Both the position numbers and the translations under genes were made by a program. From Cellulomonas wangsupingiae (GTDB lineage Bacteria > Actinomycetota > Actinomycetes > Actinomycetales > Cellulomonadaceae): a stretch of DNA of 64,000 nucleotides. Where the stretch lies: NCBI RefSeq assembly GCF_024508275.1, contig NZ_CP101989.1, forward strand, positions 2,108,001-2,172,000, read 5' to 3'. Below the pieces are notes generated by a model that was not told the DNA's origin, made no database searches, and saw only the letters and a program-made list of their open reading frames with translations. Shown here in pieces: positions 7,734 to 15,300 of this stretch (its first letter is position 1; the number at the start of each line of letters is the position of its first letter).

Positions 7734-8564
7734 ATGAGCACCGTCCGCGTCGCTGTCACCCAGCCGACCGCCAGCCCCGACCCGCGCCGCAACGGCGCGG
7801 TGACCTGCCAGCTGATGCGCACCGCGGCCGCCCAGGGAGCGCGCCTGGTGCTCTTCCCCGAAGGACACCTCTCCGGCTACGCCAAGGAGCAGGTCGGCGA
7901 CCTCGCCGACGTGGACTGGTCGGTGGTTCACGAGGAGACAGAGGCCGTGGCCGAGCTCGCCGGCGAGCTCGGCCTGTGGGTGGTCCTCGGCTCGAGCCAC
8001 CCGCTGACGCCACCGCACCGACCCCACAACAGCATGTACGTCATCTCCGACACCGGTCGGGTGGTCGACCGCTACGACAAGCGCTTCTGCTCCGCCGCCG
8101 AAACCCTGCACCACTACACCCCCGGCACCGATCCGACGATGTTCGAGGTGGACGGGTACCGCTTCGGCATCGCGGTGTGCGTGGAGATCAACTTCCTGAA
8201 CGTGTTCACCGAGTACGCCGCGCTCGGGGTGGACTGCCTGCTCCTCCCCGCCTACCCGATCGATGCGATCTTCCGGACCAAGGCGCAGGCAATGGCCGCC
8301 ATCAACACCTACTGGGTCGCCGTCTCCTCCGTCGCACAGAGGCGCCAGCTCGTCCCCGCGGAGGTGTTCGGCCCCGACGGCACGTCCCTGACTGCGGCTG
8401 CCGGCGACGAGGCGATCGTCCTCGCCGACCTGAACCGCGACGACCCGCAGTTCCACATCGCCTTGGACCTGGCTCGCCCCTGGCGAGGCAGTGCTCACGA
8501 CGGCAGCTTCTACCGGAGGTACCTGGTGGACGACCCTCGCAGCAGCGTCAAGACCGCACTCTGA
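7734..8564 (+). CDS. Carbon-nitrogen hydrolase (nitrilase superfamily)
   Basis: About 276 residues with the full Glu-Lys-Cys triad of the nitrilase superfamily: Glu43 in LFPEGHLSGY, Lys116 in RYDKRFCSAAE and Cys149 in IAVCVEINF. Members cleave amides, carbamoyl groups or nitriles in the cytoplasm. The sequence lacks features of NAD synthetase or biotinidase branches and looks like a stand-alone amidase (omega-amidase or N-carbamoyl hydrolase type); the substrate is unknown. The ATG at 7734 gives the standard VRVAVTQPT N-terminus. Earlier in-frame starts would add long unrelated sequence. The gene is isolated and preceded by a region with palindromes, so it may be under specific control. Confidence 0.88.
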   Translation: MSTVRVAVTQPTASPDPRRNGAVTCQLMRTAAAQGARLVLFPEGHLSGYAKEQVGDLADVDWSVVHEETEAVAELAGELGLWVVLGSSHPLTPPHRPHNSMYVISDTGRVVDRYDKRFCSAAETLHHYTPGTDPTMFEVDGYRFGIAVCVEINFLNVFTEYAALGVDCLLLPAYPIDAIFRTKAQAMAAINTYWVAVSSVAQRRQLVPAEVFGPDGTSLTAAAGDEAIVLADLNRDDPQFHIALDLARPWRGSAHDGSFYRRYLVDDPRSSVKTAL

Positions 8565-8676
8565 CGCGGCGCTCCCGCCACCAGCAACGGGCCTGTCCGC
8601 ACTGCCCCACCGCAGGTCAAAGCCCCGCCACCAGGACAACTTGCTGGAGAACGGACAGGGCTCTCCCCCGCCCGGG

Positions 8677-9183
8677 TCAGCCGGCCGCGAGCCCTCGTTG
8701 ATCGGTGTGCCGCACGTAGCGCTCCTCGGTACGGTCCGGGTCGCGAGGCAGCGCCTGGCGCTCACCGGTGCGCGTGAAGCCGGCGCGGACGTACAGGTCC
8801 ACGGCCGAGGCGTTGTCCTCGACGACCCACAGCGACACCGTCGCCGCGCCCTGCGTCGCCGCACCGCGGACCACCGAGTCGAGCAGCTCCCACCCGGTGC
8901 CGGTGCGCCGTACCTCGGGTGCCACCCACAGGGACACGACGTGCCGGTCGTCCTCCGGCGACCCCGGCTCCTGGATGAGGGAGACGAGCCCACGCGGCAC
9001 CTGCGCGTCGTCCAGCGCGACCCACGTCACGCTGGTCCGCAGCCGCATCCGCCAGTGGGACTCGGCGAAGCGCTCCTCGCGGGTCAGCGAGGAGCCGAAC
9101 ACGTCCGGCGACTCGCGCAGGGCGCGCAGCCGGACGTCCCGCACGGTCTGCCAGTCGTCCTCGTCGACGCGTCGGATCAGCAC
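8677..9183 (-). CDS. GNAT-family N-acetyltransferase
   Basis: About 168 residues with the GNAT fold. The N-terminus is LIRRVDEDDWQTVRDVRLRAL, a typical RimI-like start. The acetyl-CoA loop is in VSLWVAPEVRRTGTGWELLD (the R/Q-x-x-G-x-G/A type motif reads RRTGTG). The conserved C-terminal part VSLWVVEDNASAVDLYVRAGF follows. The target could be an amine, a peptide or an antibiotic; sequence does not decide. The GTG at 9183 was chosen because CATGCT lies 6 nt upstream and the family N-terminus begins there, although the frame extends to 9270. It is convergent with the nitrilase gene. Confidence 0.88.
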   Translation of the reverse strand: MLIRRVDEDDWQTVRDVRLRALRESPDVFGSSLTREERFAESHWRMRLRTSVTWVALDDAQVPRGLVSLIQEPGSPEDDRHVVSLWVAPEVRRTGTGWELLDSVVRGAATQGAATVSLWVVEDNASAVDLYVRAGFTRTGERQALPRDPDRTEERYVRHTDQRGLAAG

Positions 9184-9229
9184 CCGCTCAGCATGCCGTA
9201 CCGGTGCCGCGAGGCGGTCGAGGCGCGCG

Positions 9230-9418
9230 TCAGGGCGTCTCGCGCGCCTGCGGGTCCGCCTGCCGCGCATCGACGCGCGCGGTCACGTCGTCTCCCCCGT
9301 GCCCGGCGGGGTCCGGGGCGGTGCGGGCCGCGTCGGCGATCTCCTCCTCCGGCCTCGGGGGGATCGTCTCGTCGTACTCCAGCTCGGGCACCTGCGCGTC
9401 CTCGAACGACTCCGTCAT
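9230..9418 (-). CDS. Small acidic hypothetical protein
   Basis: A 62-residue protein rich in Asp/Glu and Pro (MTESFEDAQVPELEYDETIP), with no cysteine, no membrane segment and probably little fixed structure. A strong ribosome site (GGAGAGGAG) 9 nt before the ATG supports translation. It lies between the GNAT and MBL genes on the same strand, with gaps of 46 and 76 bp, so it may be co-transcribed. I do not recognise the family. Confidence 0.55.
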   Translation of the reverse strand: MTESFEDAQVPELEYDETIPPRPEEEIADAARTAPDPAGHGGDDVTARVDARQADPQARETP

Positions 9419-9494
9419 GTCCGGCTCCTCTCCGCCGGCGTCCACGGTAGCCGCGCCGTCGTGGGCCCGCGACCTGCGGCGACGCAGTGTGCCG

Positions 9495-10139
9495 TCACTC
9501 GACGGCGAGCTCCTCCCCCGTCGCCAGCGGGACGATCCGCCCCGTCGTGAGCTGGCCGAGCAGCCGCTGGGCGCTCGCGCGGCCCGCGTCGCTGAGCAGG
9601 GCGTCGTGCACGGGCACCACGCGACGGGGCCGCACGGCCCGGACGTGGTCCACGACGTCACCCAGCCGCAGCCACGGGGCTCCGACGGGCTCCAGGAGCA
9701 CGTCGACCTGCGTGCCCGGCGGGGGCTGCGTGTAGGAGTCCCCCGGGTGCAGCAGCGCACCGTCGACGAGGTAGGCGACGTTCGCCGGCCGCGGGAGGTC
9801 GGCGTGGATGACCTCGTGCAGCTCCCCGAGCACCTCGACGCGCGCGCCCGCGACGTCGAGGACGTCACCCGCGCGCACCGGGTGCAGCCGGTCGCGCCGC
9901 GCACCGGCGTCGACGAGCGCGTCCACGACCTCCGCCGGCGCGTGCACGTCGACGCCGTCGGCCGCCGCGAGGGCCGCCAGGTCGACGTGGTCGGGGTGCA
10001 CGTGGGTCACGAGGACCACCGCGACGCCGTCGAGGGCCGCGGCGACGTCGCTGAAGCCACCGGGGTCGATGCTGAAGGATCCGTCGGTGGTCGTGACGCG
10101 GACGCACGAGTGGCCGAGGCGGGTGAGGGTGAGCGCCAT
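9495..10139 (-). CDS. MBL-fold metal-dependent hydrolase
   Basis: About 214 residues. It has the metallo-beta-lactamase HxHxDH motif in LVTHVHPDHVDL, a later His/Asp set (GELHEVIHADL, LLHPGDSYTQPP) and a terminal His in VVPVHDALLS. The start TLTRLGHSCVRVTT is the hallmark of the UlaG/YtnP-like branch of metal-dependent hydrolases. Substrates for this branch are mostly unknown. The ATG at 10139 was chosen over an in-frame ATG 9 nt upstream because CAGGAT lies 7 nt before it. It is divergent from the ParA-like gene, with 122 bp between them. Confidence 0.87.
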   Translation of the reverse strand: MALTLTRLGHSCVRVTTTDGSFSIDPGGFSDVAAALDGVAVVLVTHVHPDHVDLAALAAADGVDVHAPAEVVDALVDAGARRDRLHPVRAGDVLDVAGARVEVLGELHEVIHADLPRPANVAYLVDGALLHPGDSYTQPPPGTQVDVLLEPVGAPWLRLGDVVDHVRAVRPRRVVPVHDALLSDAGRASAQRLLGQLTTGRIVPLATGEELAVE

Positions 10140-10146
10140 AACGCCC

Positions 10147-10152
10147 ATCCTG
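10147..10152 (-). promoter_or_regulatory. -10 hexamer for leaderless MBL transcript
   Basis: Minus-strand CAGGAT lies 7 nt before the ATG at 10139. Confidence 0.4.
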
Positions 10153-10249
10153 GCGCAGATCAGGACGTCGGCACCGCTTCCGGGCGCCGTGTCGGCACGG
10201 CGCGGCGCGCGTGTCGCTGCGGGGTTTCGTGACCAGCGCCTCTCCCGGC

Positions 10250-10255
10250 TACGGT
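10250..10255 (+). promoter_or_regulatory. -10 hexamer for leaderless parA-like transcript
   Basis: TACGGT lies 6 nt before the GTG at 10262. Confidence 0.45.
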
Positions 10256-10261
10256 GGCCGC

Positions 10262-11035
10262 GTGCTGGTCCTCGGTGTGTGCAGCCTCAAGGGCGGCGTG
10301 GGCAAGACCTCCGTGACGCTCGGGCTCGCCTCGGCGGCCCTCGAGCGCGGTCTGCGCACCCTCGTCGTCGACCTCGACCCCCAGGGCGACTCCACCATGG
10401 CCCTCGGGACGGTCGCCGGACAGGGCGACGTCGCCGCCGTCCTCGACGACCCGTCCGCGCAGTCCGTGGCCGCAGCCACCGCCCGCTCGCCCTGGGCCGA
10501 CGACGGCCTGGACGTGCTTACGGGCTCCGAGCGGTCCGTGCTGCACGACCGCGTCGACGACTCCGACGCCGACCGTCTGCGGTACGCGCTGTCGTGGGTC
10601 ACCGGCTACGACCTCGTGCTGGTCGACTGCCCGCCGTCGCTCGGCGGGCTGACGCGCACCGGCCTGACGGCGTGCGACCGCGCCATCGTCGTCACCGAGC
10701 CGGGCCTGTTCGCCGTCATGGCGGTCGGCCGGGCGATGCGGACCATCGACGAGCTGCGCCGCGGGCCCGCACCGGCGCTGCAGCCGCTCGGGATCGCCGT
10801 CAACCGGGTCCGGGCCCGCTCGGTGGAGCAGGCCTACCGTCTGCAGGAGCTGCAGACGCTCTACGGACCGCTGGTCCTCACCCCGCACGTCCCCGAGCGC
10901 GCCGCGCTCCAGCAGGCGCAGGGCGCCGCGCAGCCCGTGCACGTCTGGCCGGGTGCGGCCGCGGCCGAGCTGGCCGACGTGTTCGACCAGCTGCTCGAGC
11001 GCGCCCTGCGCGCGCCGCGCACCGCTCGTCGCTGA
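10262..11035 (+). CDS. ParA/MinD-type ATPase, orphan
   Basis: About 257 residues. It has the deviant Walker A motif in CSLKGGVGKTS, Walker A' in VVDLDPQGDST, Walker B in LVLVDCPPS, and a later ITEPGLFAV-like segment (VVTEPGLFAVMAV). These place it with the ParA/Soj ATPases that position chromosomes, plasmids or protein cargoes. No parB or partner gene is adjacent, so it is an orphan and unlikely to be the chromosomal segregation copy; another parA sits at the right end of the window. The GTG at 10262 is chosen from the TACGGT hexamer, and the Walker motif then lies at the usual ~10 residues from the start. Cargo unknown. Confidence 0.85.
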   Translation: MLVLGVCSLKGGVGKTSVTLGLASAALERGLRTLVVDLDPQGDSTMALGTVAGQGDVAAVLDDPSAQSVAAATARSPWADDGLDVLTGSERSVLHDRVDDSDADRLRYALSWVTGYDLVLVDCPPSLGGLTRTGLTACDRAIVVTEPGLFAVMAVGRAMRTIDELRRGPAPALQPLGIAVNRVRARSVEQAYRLQELQTLYGPLVLTPHVPERAALQQAQGAAQPVHVWPGAAAAELADVFDQLLERALRAPRTARR

Positions 11036-11079
11036 GCGGGCGTTCCTCCCCCGCTGCCGGCGCCACCCACGTCGAGGAC

Positions 11080-11117
11080 GACGTCAGGCCCGCCCCCCAC
11101 GGGACGGGCCTGACGTC
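11080..11117. terminator. Bidirectional hairpin terminator, parA-like / merR
   Basis: Perfect 13-bp arms (11080-11092, 11105-11117; core GACGTCAGGCCCG) with a 12-nt loop between convergent genes. Confidence 0.75.
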
Positions 11118-11128
11118 AGGTGCGCGGG

Positions 11129-11716
11129 TCAGCCGGCTGTACGTGCCTGGCGACGTAGGGCGAGCTCGTCGTGCGCAGGCGGCCCGGCGGGCGACGCGTC
11201 GTCGTCCGCACGCTCGGTGGGCAGCTCCGCGAGCGTGCCCTCCACCTCGCGCCAGACGCGGCCGACGGCGATCCCGAACACGCCCTGCCCGCCCTGGACC
11301 AGGTCGATGACCTCGTCCGCGGACGTGCACTCGTAGACGCTCGCACCATCGGACATCAGGGTGATCTGGGCGAGGTCGTCCACGCCGCGCTCGCGCAGGT
11401 GGCCGACCGCCGCGCGGATCTGCTGCAGCGAGACGCCGGTGTCGAGGAGTCGCTTGACGACCTTGAGGACGAGGATGTCGCGGAACGAGTAGAGCCGCTG
11501 CGTCCCGGAGCCGGTGGCGGGACGCACCGACGGCTCCACCAGTCCGGTGCGCGCCCAGTAGTCGAGCTGCCGGTACGTGATGCCGGCGGCGCGGCAGGCG
11601 GTCGGGCCGCGGTAGCCGGTCGTCATGTCGCGGTCCGGCAGGTCGTCGTCGAACAGCAGGCCCTGCGCGTGCTGCGGGATCGTGCCGGAGTCGTCGGCAC
11701 TCTCGTTGCTGATCAC
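11129..11716 (-). CDS. MerR-family transcriptional regulator (Rv1830-like)
   Basis: About 195 residues. A winged-helix MerR domain covers roughly residues 38-105 (YRGPTACRAAGITYRQLDYW, then GTQRLYSFRDILVLKVVKRL), followed by a C-terminal region (LMSDGASVYECTSADEVIDLV). This matches the second MerR gene of the conserved actinobacterial block known in Mycobacterium tuberculosis as Rv1827-Rv1830. The GTG at 11716 fits that homolog, whose N-terminus is disordered and acidic. Here it follows the DUF151 gene with a gap of about 160 bp. Its regulon is not established; linkage suggests a role with the FtsR-like regulator and GarA in growth or division control. Confidence 0.85.
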   Translation of the reverse strand: MISNESADDSGTIPQHAQGLLFDDDLPDRDMTTGYRGPTACRAAGITYRQLDYWARTGLVEPSVRPATGSGTQRLYSFRDILVLKVVKRLLDTGVSLQQIRAAVGHLRERGVDDLAQITLMSDGASVYECTSADEVIDLVQGGQGVFGIAVGRVWREVEGTLAELPTERADDDASPAGPPAHDELALRRQARTAG

Positions 11717-11874
11717 GGGGCCCTCCCTCGGCGGCGCCGCGAGGCGGCCGCGCTGTACTGGTACGTCCGTCACGCTAGGCCCGCACGGTCGGGGGTGCAA
11801 CGAACCGTGCCCGGCGTGTCGTGAGGGACACGTCTCACCTTCAGGTGGATGTCGAGAGTCTTCACCCGGACGGC

Positions 11875-12402
11875 TCAGCCGTCGCGCCCGCCACCGCCTG
11901 CTCCCGGGTCGGTCCCCGTCTCGAAGTCCTCGGCCGACACCTGGTCGAGGAACTCGCGGAACTGCGCCATGTCCTCCTCGCTGGCGGCCGGCCGCACCTC
12001 GACCCCGGCGAGGGCGACGACCTCCGCCGAGCACAGCACCTGGCACCCGAACCGCAGGGCCACGGCGATCGCGTCGGACGCCCGCGCGTCCACGTGCCGC
12101 CCCGTGGCCAGCACGAGCGCGGCGTGGAACACGCCGTCCTCCAGCCGGTTGATCTCGACGTGGTGGACCGACGCACCCGCGGCGAGCAGCGCGTCGCGCA
12201 GCAGGTCGTGCGTCATCGGCCGTGGCGGCACGATCCCCGCCTGGGCCGACGCGATCGCCGAGGCCTCGGACGGTCCGATGAGGATGGGCACGAGCAGGGC
12301 CGCGTCCGGGTCGAGCAGCAGCACGACGATCTCGTCGTCGGCCAGGTGCGTACGCACGCCGACGACCTCCACCGGAACCATCTCGGGTTCGACGCCGCCC
12401 AC
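11875..12402 (-). CDS. Bifunctional nuclease domain protein (DUF151)
   Basis: A 175-residue protein of the DUF151/bifunctional nuclease family: VEVVGVRTHLADDEIVVLL at the start, then LVPILIGPSEASAIASAQAG, RPMTHDLLRDALL and GRHVDARASDAIAVALRFG, all family hallmarks. Plant members have been described with both DNase and RNase activity; the function of actinobacterial copies is unclear. The Gly/Asp-rich tail is variable. The start GTG at 12402 has TAGCGT 6 nt upstream; an internal ATG eight codons in is possible. It lies between the two merR genes, the order seen in mycobacteria (Rv1829). Confidence 0.88.
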   Translation of the reverse strand: MGGVEPEMVPVEVVGVRTHLADDEIVVLLLDPDAALLVPILIGPSEASAIASAQAGIVPPRPMTHDLLRDALLAAGASVHHVEINRLEDGVFHAALVLATGRHVDARASDAIAVALRFGCQVLCSAEVVALAGVEVRPAASEEDMAQFREFLDQVSAEDFETGTDPGAGGGGRDG

Positions 12403-12408
12403 GCACCC

Positions 12409-12414
12409 ACGCTA
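12409..12414 (-). promoter_or_regulatory. -10 hexamer for leaderless DUF151 transcript
   Basis: Minus-strand TAGCGT lies 6 nt before the GTG at 12402. Confidence 0.4.
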
Positions 12415-12469
12415 CGTCGCGAAGCGCGCGCCGTCTGCCGGGAGACGCCCGGGCACCCGCACGGGTGGG

Positions 12470-13231
12470 TCAGGGCGCCAGGTCGTGGACCGCGGAACGG
12501 ACGAGCGCGGTGTGCATGCGGGCGCACAGCTCCCCCACCTCGGCCGCCAGGGTGCCCGCACGCGCCCGGGCGGACACGCTGCGCTGCCCGCGCCACGGCG
12601 CCACGACCTGGTCCACGAGGTCCGCCTGACGGTCCGCCGCCGCGCGGAACGTGCGCAGGTGCCGGGGGTCGATGCCGTGGTCCGCGAGGGACGCCGCGAC
12701 CGCGACGACCTCCCGCGCCCACGGGTCGAAGACCCCGCGCGGACCGGGCCGCAGGACGCCTTGCGCGACCAGCTCCGCCACGAGCTCCACCGTGGTGCCC
12801 ACCTCCTGCGCGAGCCGCTCGGCGGTCAGCCGGTCCGGAGCGGGCGTCACGCCGTTGCTCGTGGCGAGACGCGCGCGGACCGGGGTCTGCTCGTCCTCCC
12901 CCGCGTCCAGCGCCGCGAGGCGTTCACCGATGACCTTCAGGGGCATGTACTTGTCGCGCTGCTGGCGCAGCACGAAGCGCAGGCGCTCGACGTCGGCCGG
13001 CGAGTACTGGCGGTACCCCGCCGGCGTCCGGACCGGCGCGACGAGGCCCTGCTCCTCCAGGAAGCGCAGCTTCGACGTCGTCACCGCAGGGAACTCCAGG
13101 CGCAGCGCCGCCAGCACGTCCGAGATCCGCATGGACGCGCGCCGCGAGATGCCGCGAGGCCACGGCTCGGGTGCGAGAGGCTCGGCGGTCTGCTCGACCG
13201 CACCCGTCACCGCGCGCTCAGGAGGCGACAC
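12470..13231 (-). CDS. ftsR: MerR-family regulator FtsR-like
   Basis: About 253 residues with a MerR DNA-binding domain (MRISDVLAALRLEFPAVTTS, then KLRFLEEQGLVAPVRTPAGY and RQYSPADVERLRFVLRQQRD). A long helical C-terminal region follows. The sequence and its place next to the FHA gene match Rv1828 of M. tuberculosis and FtsR of Corynebacterium glutamicum, where FtsR activates ftsZ. Start choice is uncertain. GTG at 13231 overlaps the end of the FHA gene by 14 bp. A second GTG lies 24 nt downstream, and the conserved domain only begins at MRISDVLA. The overlap implies translational coupling with garA. Whether it controls ftsZ here is inference. Confidence 0.85.
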   Translation of the reverse strand: MSPPERAVTGAVEQTAEPLAPEPWPRGISRRASMRISDVLAALRLEFPAVTTSKLRFLEEQGLVAPVRTPAGYRQYSPADVERLRFVLRQQRDKYMPLKVIGERLAALDAGEDEQTPVRARLATSNGVTPAPDRLTAERLAQEVGTTVELVAELVAQGVLRPGPRGVFDPWAREVVAVAASLADHGIDPRHLRTFRAAADRQADLVDQVVAPWRGQRSVSARARAGTLAAEVGELCARMHTALVRSAVHDLAP

Positions 13232-13688
13232 GGTGGGGGCTGGGGTGGAACGTCATCCGGTACTTGCCGATCTGCACCTCGTCCCCGGGGCGCAGCACGG
13301 CCGCGTCGATGCGCGCGCGGTTCACGTACGTGCCGTTCAGGGACCCGATGTCACGCACGACGACCTGCTGCCCGTCGCGCACGAACTCCGCGTGCTTGCG
13401 CGAGACGGTCACGTCGTCGAGGAAGATGTCGGCGCTCGTGCTGCGGCCGGCCGTGGTCCGCTCCGCGTCGAGCAGGAACCGCGCGCCGGCGCTCGGCCCG
13501 CGCTGCATGATCAGCAGCGCGGACGTCGGCGGCAGCGCGTGCACGGCTGCGGCCTCGTCCGCCGTGAGCCCGACGGGCGCGACCTCGAGCTCGGCCGGGT
13601 CCAGCGACCCGAAGCTGACCGTCGTGTCCGGACCGTCACCGCGGTAGGCGGGCGACCCACCGCTGGCGGGTCGTCGGTCGTCGCTCAT
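13218..13688 (-). CDS. garA: FHA-domain protein GarA-like
   Basis: About 156 residues. The N-terminal part carries DTTVSFGSLDP, matching the phospho-threonine motif of GarA/OdhI that PknB/PknG-type kinases modify. The C-terminal forkhead-associated domain has GRSTSADIFLDD, VSRKHAEF and GSLNGTYVN, the phosphopeptide-binding signature. In mycobacteria and corynebacteria this protein switches 2-oxoglutarate metabolism by inhibiting 2-oxoglutarate dehydrogenase and activating glutamate dehydrogenase. The start ATG at 13688 has a good site (GGAGG) 5 nt upstream. It heads the pair with ftsR. The gcvH gene that usually precedes garA is absent here. Confidence 0.92.
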   Translation of the reverse strand: MSDDRRPASGGSPAYRGDGPDTTVSFGSLDPAELEVAPVGLTADEAAAVHALPPTSALLIMQRGPSAGARFLLDAERTTAGRSTSADIFLDDVTVSRKHAEFVRDGQQVVVRDIGSLNGTYVNRARIDAAVLRPGDEVQIGKYRMTFHPSPHRVAS

Positions 13689-13849
13689 ACGCACCTCCGT
13701 GTCGGTCGCGGGCACGTGCGCGAGCGTGCTCGCCGTCGACCCAGCATTGCGGGACTCACCCTATGCGGTGTCGGCGCGCCTGCGCAGCACGCGCGGGCGG
13801 CTGGTCGGGTGACACCCACCCGCGGAGCGCGGTCGGGCGCCACGCGAGG

Positions 13850-14971
13850 TCACTTCTCCTCGTCGGCGACGGGCGTCGCGTGCACCGGCTCCTGCGGCGA
13901 CCGGACCGCCGTCACGTCGACCCGGTCCGACTTCTCGACGGTGCCGCGGCCGCCGTCGGCACGCACCCGCACCAGCGCGCCGCCAGGGATCTCGAGCGCG
14001 GGCGCGATGGTGTCGGGGTCGCCGATGACCGTCCAGCGGAAGGGCGAGACGACGGGGGCGCCGTCGAGCACGACGGCGCCGCGGGTGCCGGTGAACGAGC
14101 TGCTGGCGGTGATGCGCCGGCCGTTCAGCTCCATGGCCTCCGCCCCCGCGTTCCGCAGCTCCTCGAGCACGTGGAGCAGGGTCGCCGGGCGGATCTCGCC
14201 GTCCGGTTCGGTCAGGGTGATGCGGACGCCGGGGCCCGTGGCCGGCAGCCGGCCCGTGAGGATGCCCTGCATCGCGGCCGTGCGGCGTGCCGCGTCGAGC
14301 GCGGCCTGCTGCCGGTCCGAGCCCGACAGCAGCTCGTCGCGCTCGCGCTGCAGGTCGAGCGCCTCCTGCTCGAGCTCGTCGGTGCGCGTCGTCGTCTCGT
14401 CCAGGAGCCGGACGAGGTCGTTCTGGCGCAGCGCACCGAGCTGCGTCTCGGTGGTCTGGCGGACCTGCACGACGAGCGCGAAGCCGAGCAGCGCGCACAG
14501 CCCGGCGGTGATCAGCTGACCCTGCGTGCTCCGGGGTCGCATCGCGTGGCCCAGGCGCGCCCAGCCTGAACGCGGGGGGCGCACCACCGTGGCCGCCGGA
14601 CCTTCCGGCGTGTCGGCGGCCTCGGGCACCGGGGCACCCTGCAGCACCTCGGCGGGCTCCGGCGACCGGAGGTCCTGCGGGTCCTCGGCCGGCGCGGGCG
14701 ACGGCGCGGCACCGGCCTCGTCGACGACGTCCGGTCCGCCCGGGTGCTCGTCGCGCGGCCCCTCGGGATCCACGCCGGGGTCCGTGACGTCGTGCGCGGC
14801 GGTGTCCGTCACGGGCACGTCCGGAGCGTCCCCGGCGTCCTGCGCGTCGCTCACGGGCAGGTCACCCAGGCCCAACGGGTCGCGCGGGTCGATGACGGGC
14901 CCGTCGTCGGGCAGGGAGCTCGGCACCGGCGGGTCGTCGGGCCCCGGACGGGGCGGGTCCGCGCTCGTCAT
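13850..14971 (-). CDS. DUF881 membrane protein, long acidic N-terminus
   Basis: About 373 residues. The first ~175 are acidic, Pro/Asp-rich and probably disordered. A single membrane segment follows (LITAGLCALLGFALVVQV), then a coiled coil (TRTDELEQEALDLQRERDEL). The C-terminal DUF881 domain contains GPGVRITLTEPDGEI, NAGAEAMELNGRRI and SPFRWTVIGDP. Topology suggests a cytoplasmic tail with the coiled coil and DUF881 outside. The ATG overlaps the stop of the Sbp gene (ATGA), so translation is coupled. The DUF881-Sbp-DUF881 set is conserved in actinobacteria and Firmicutes and is thought to act at the envelope; the biochemical role is unknown. Confidence 0.87.
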   Translation of the reverse strand: MTSADPPRPGPDDPPVPSSLPDDGPVIDPRDPLGLGDLPVSDAQDAGDAPDVPVTDTAAHDVTDPGVDPEGPRDEHPGGPDVVDEAGAAPSPAPAEDPQDLRSPEPAEVLQGAPVPEAADTPEGPAATVVRPPRSGWARLGHAMRPRSTQGQLITAGLCALLGFALVVQVRQTTETQLGALRQNDLVRLLDETTTRTDELEQEALDLQRERDELLSGSDRQQAALDAARRTAAMQGILTGRLPATGPGVRITLTEPDGEIRPATLLHVLEELRNAGAEAMELNGRRITASSSFTGTRGAVVLDGAPVVSPFRWTVIGDPDTIAPALEIPGGALVRVRADGGRGTVEKSDRVDVTAVRSPQEPVHATPVADEEK

Positions 14972-15300
14972 GCCTTGAACAGGTGCCGACGGATCGAGGC
15001 GGCGTTGGAGAAGATCCGGATCCCGAGCACGACGATCACGGCGGTGGTCATCTGCGACCCGACACCGAGCTGGTCGCCCAGGAAGACGATGAGCGCCGCG
15101 ACGACCACGTTCGACAAGAACGAGGTGAGGAAGACGCGCTCGTCGAAGATCCCGTCGAGGTAGGCGCGCAGGCCCCCGAACAGGGCGTCGAGCGCCGCGA
15201 CCACCGCGATCGGCAGGTAGGGCTGCAGGTTGGCGGGGACCGTCGGCTCGATGAGGAGCCCGGCGAGCACCCCGAGCACCAGCCCGATCACCGCGATCAC
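14968..15300 (-). CDS. sbp: Small basic protein (DUF1290)
   Basis: A 110-residue membrane protein of the DUF1290 family. It has three or four hydrophobic helices (MIAVIGLVLGVLAGLLIEP, LPIAVVAALDALFGGLRAYL, SFLSNVVVAALIVFLGDQLG) and a basic end (IRRHLFKA). It is called Sbp in Bacillus, where it lies near the division genes ftsAZ. It overlaps both flanking DUF881 genes by 4 bp (GTGA before, ATGA after), indicating a tight operon and likely a complex. Confidence 0.93.
   Translation of the reverse strand: MIAVIGLVLGVLAGLLIEPTVPANLQPYLPIAVVAALDALFGGLRAYLDGIFDERVFLTSFLSNVVVAALIVFLGDQLGVGSQMTTAVIVVLGIRIFSNAASIRRHLFKA

Noticed and set aside
8591-8665. Terminator between nitrilase and GNAT genes
   Set aside because: CCTGTCCG and CGGACAGG are complementary, but the loop of over 50 nt makes a terminator unlikely.
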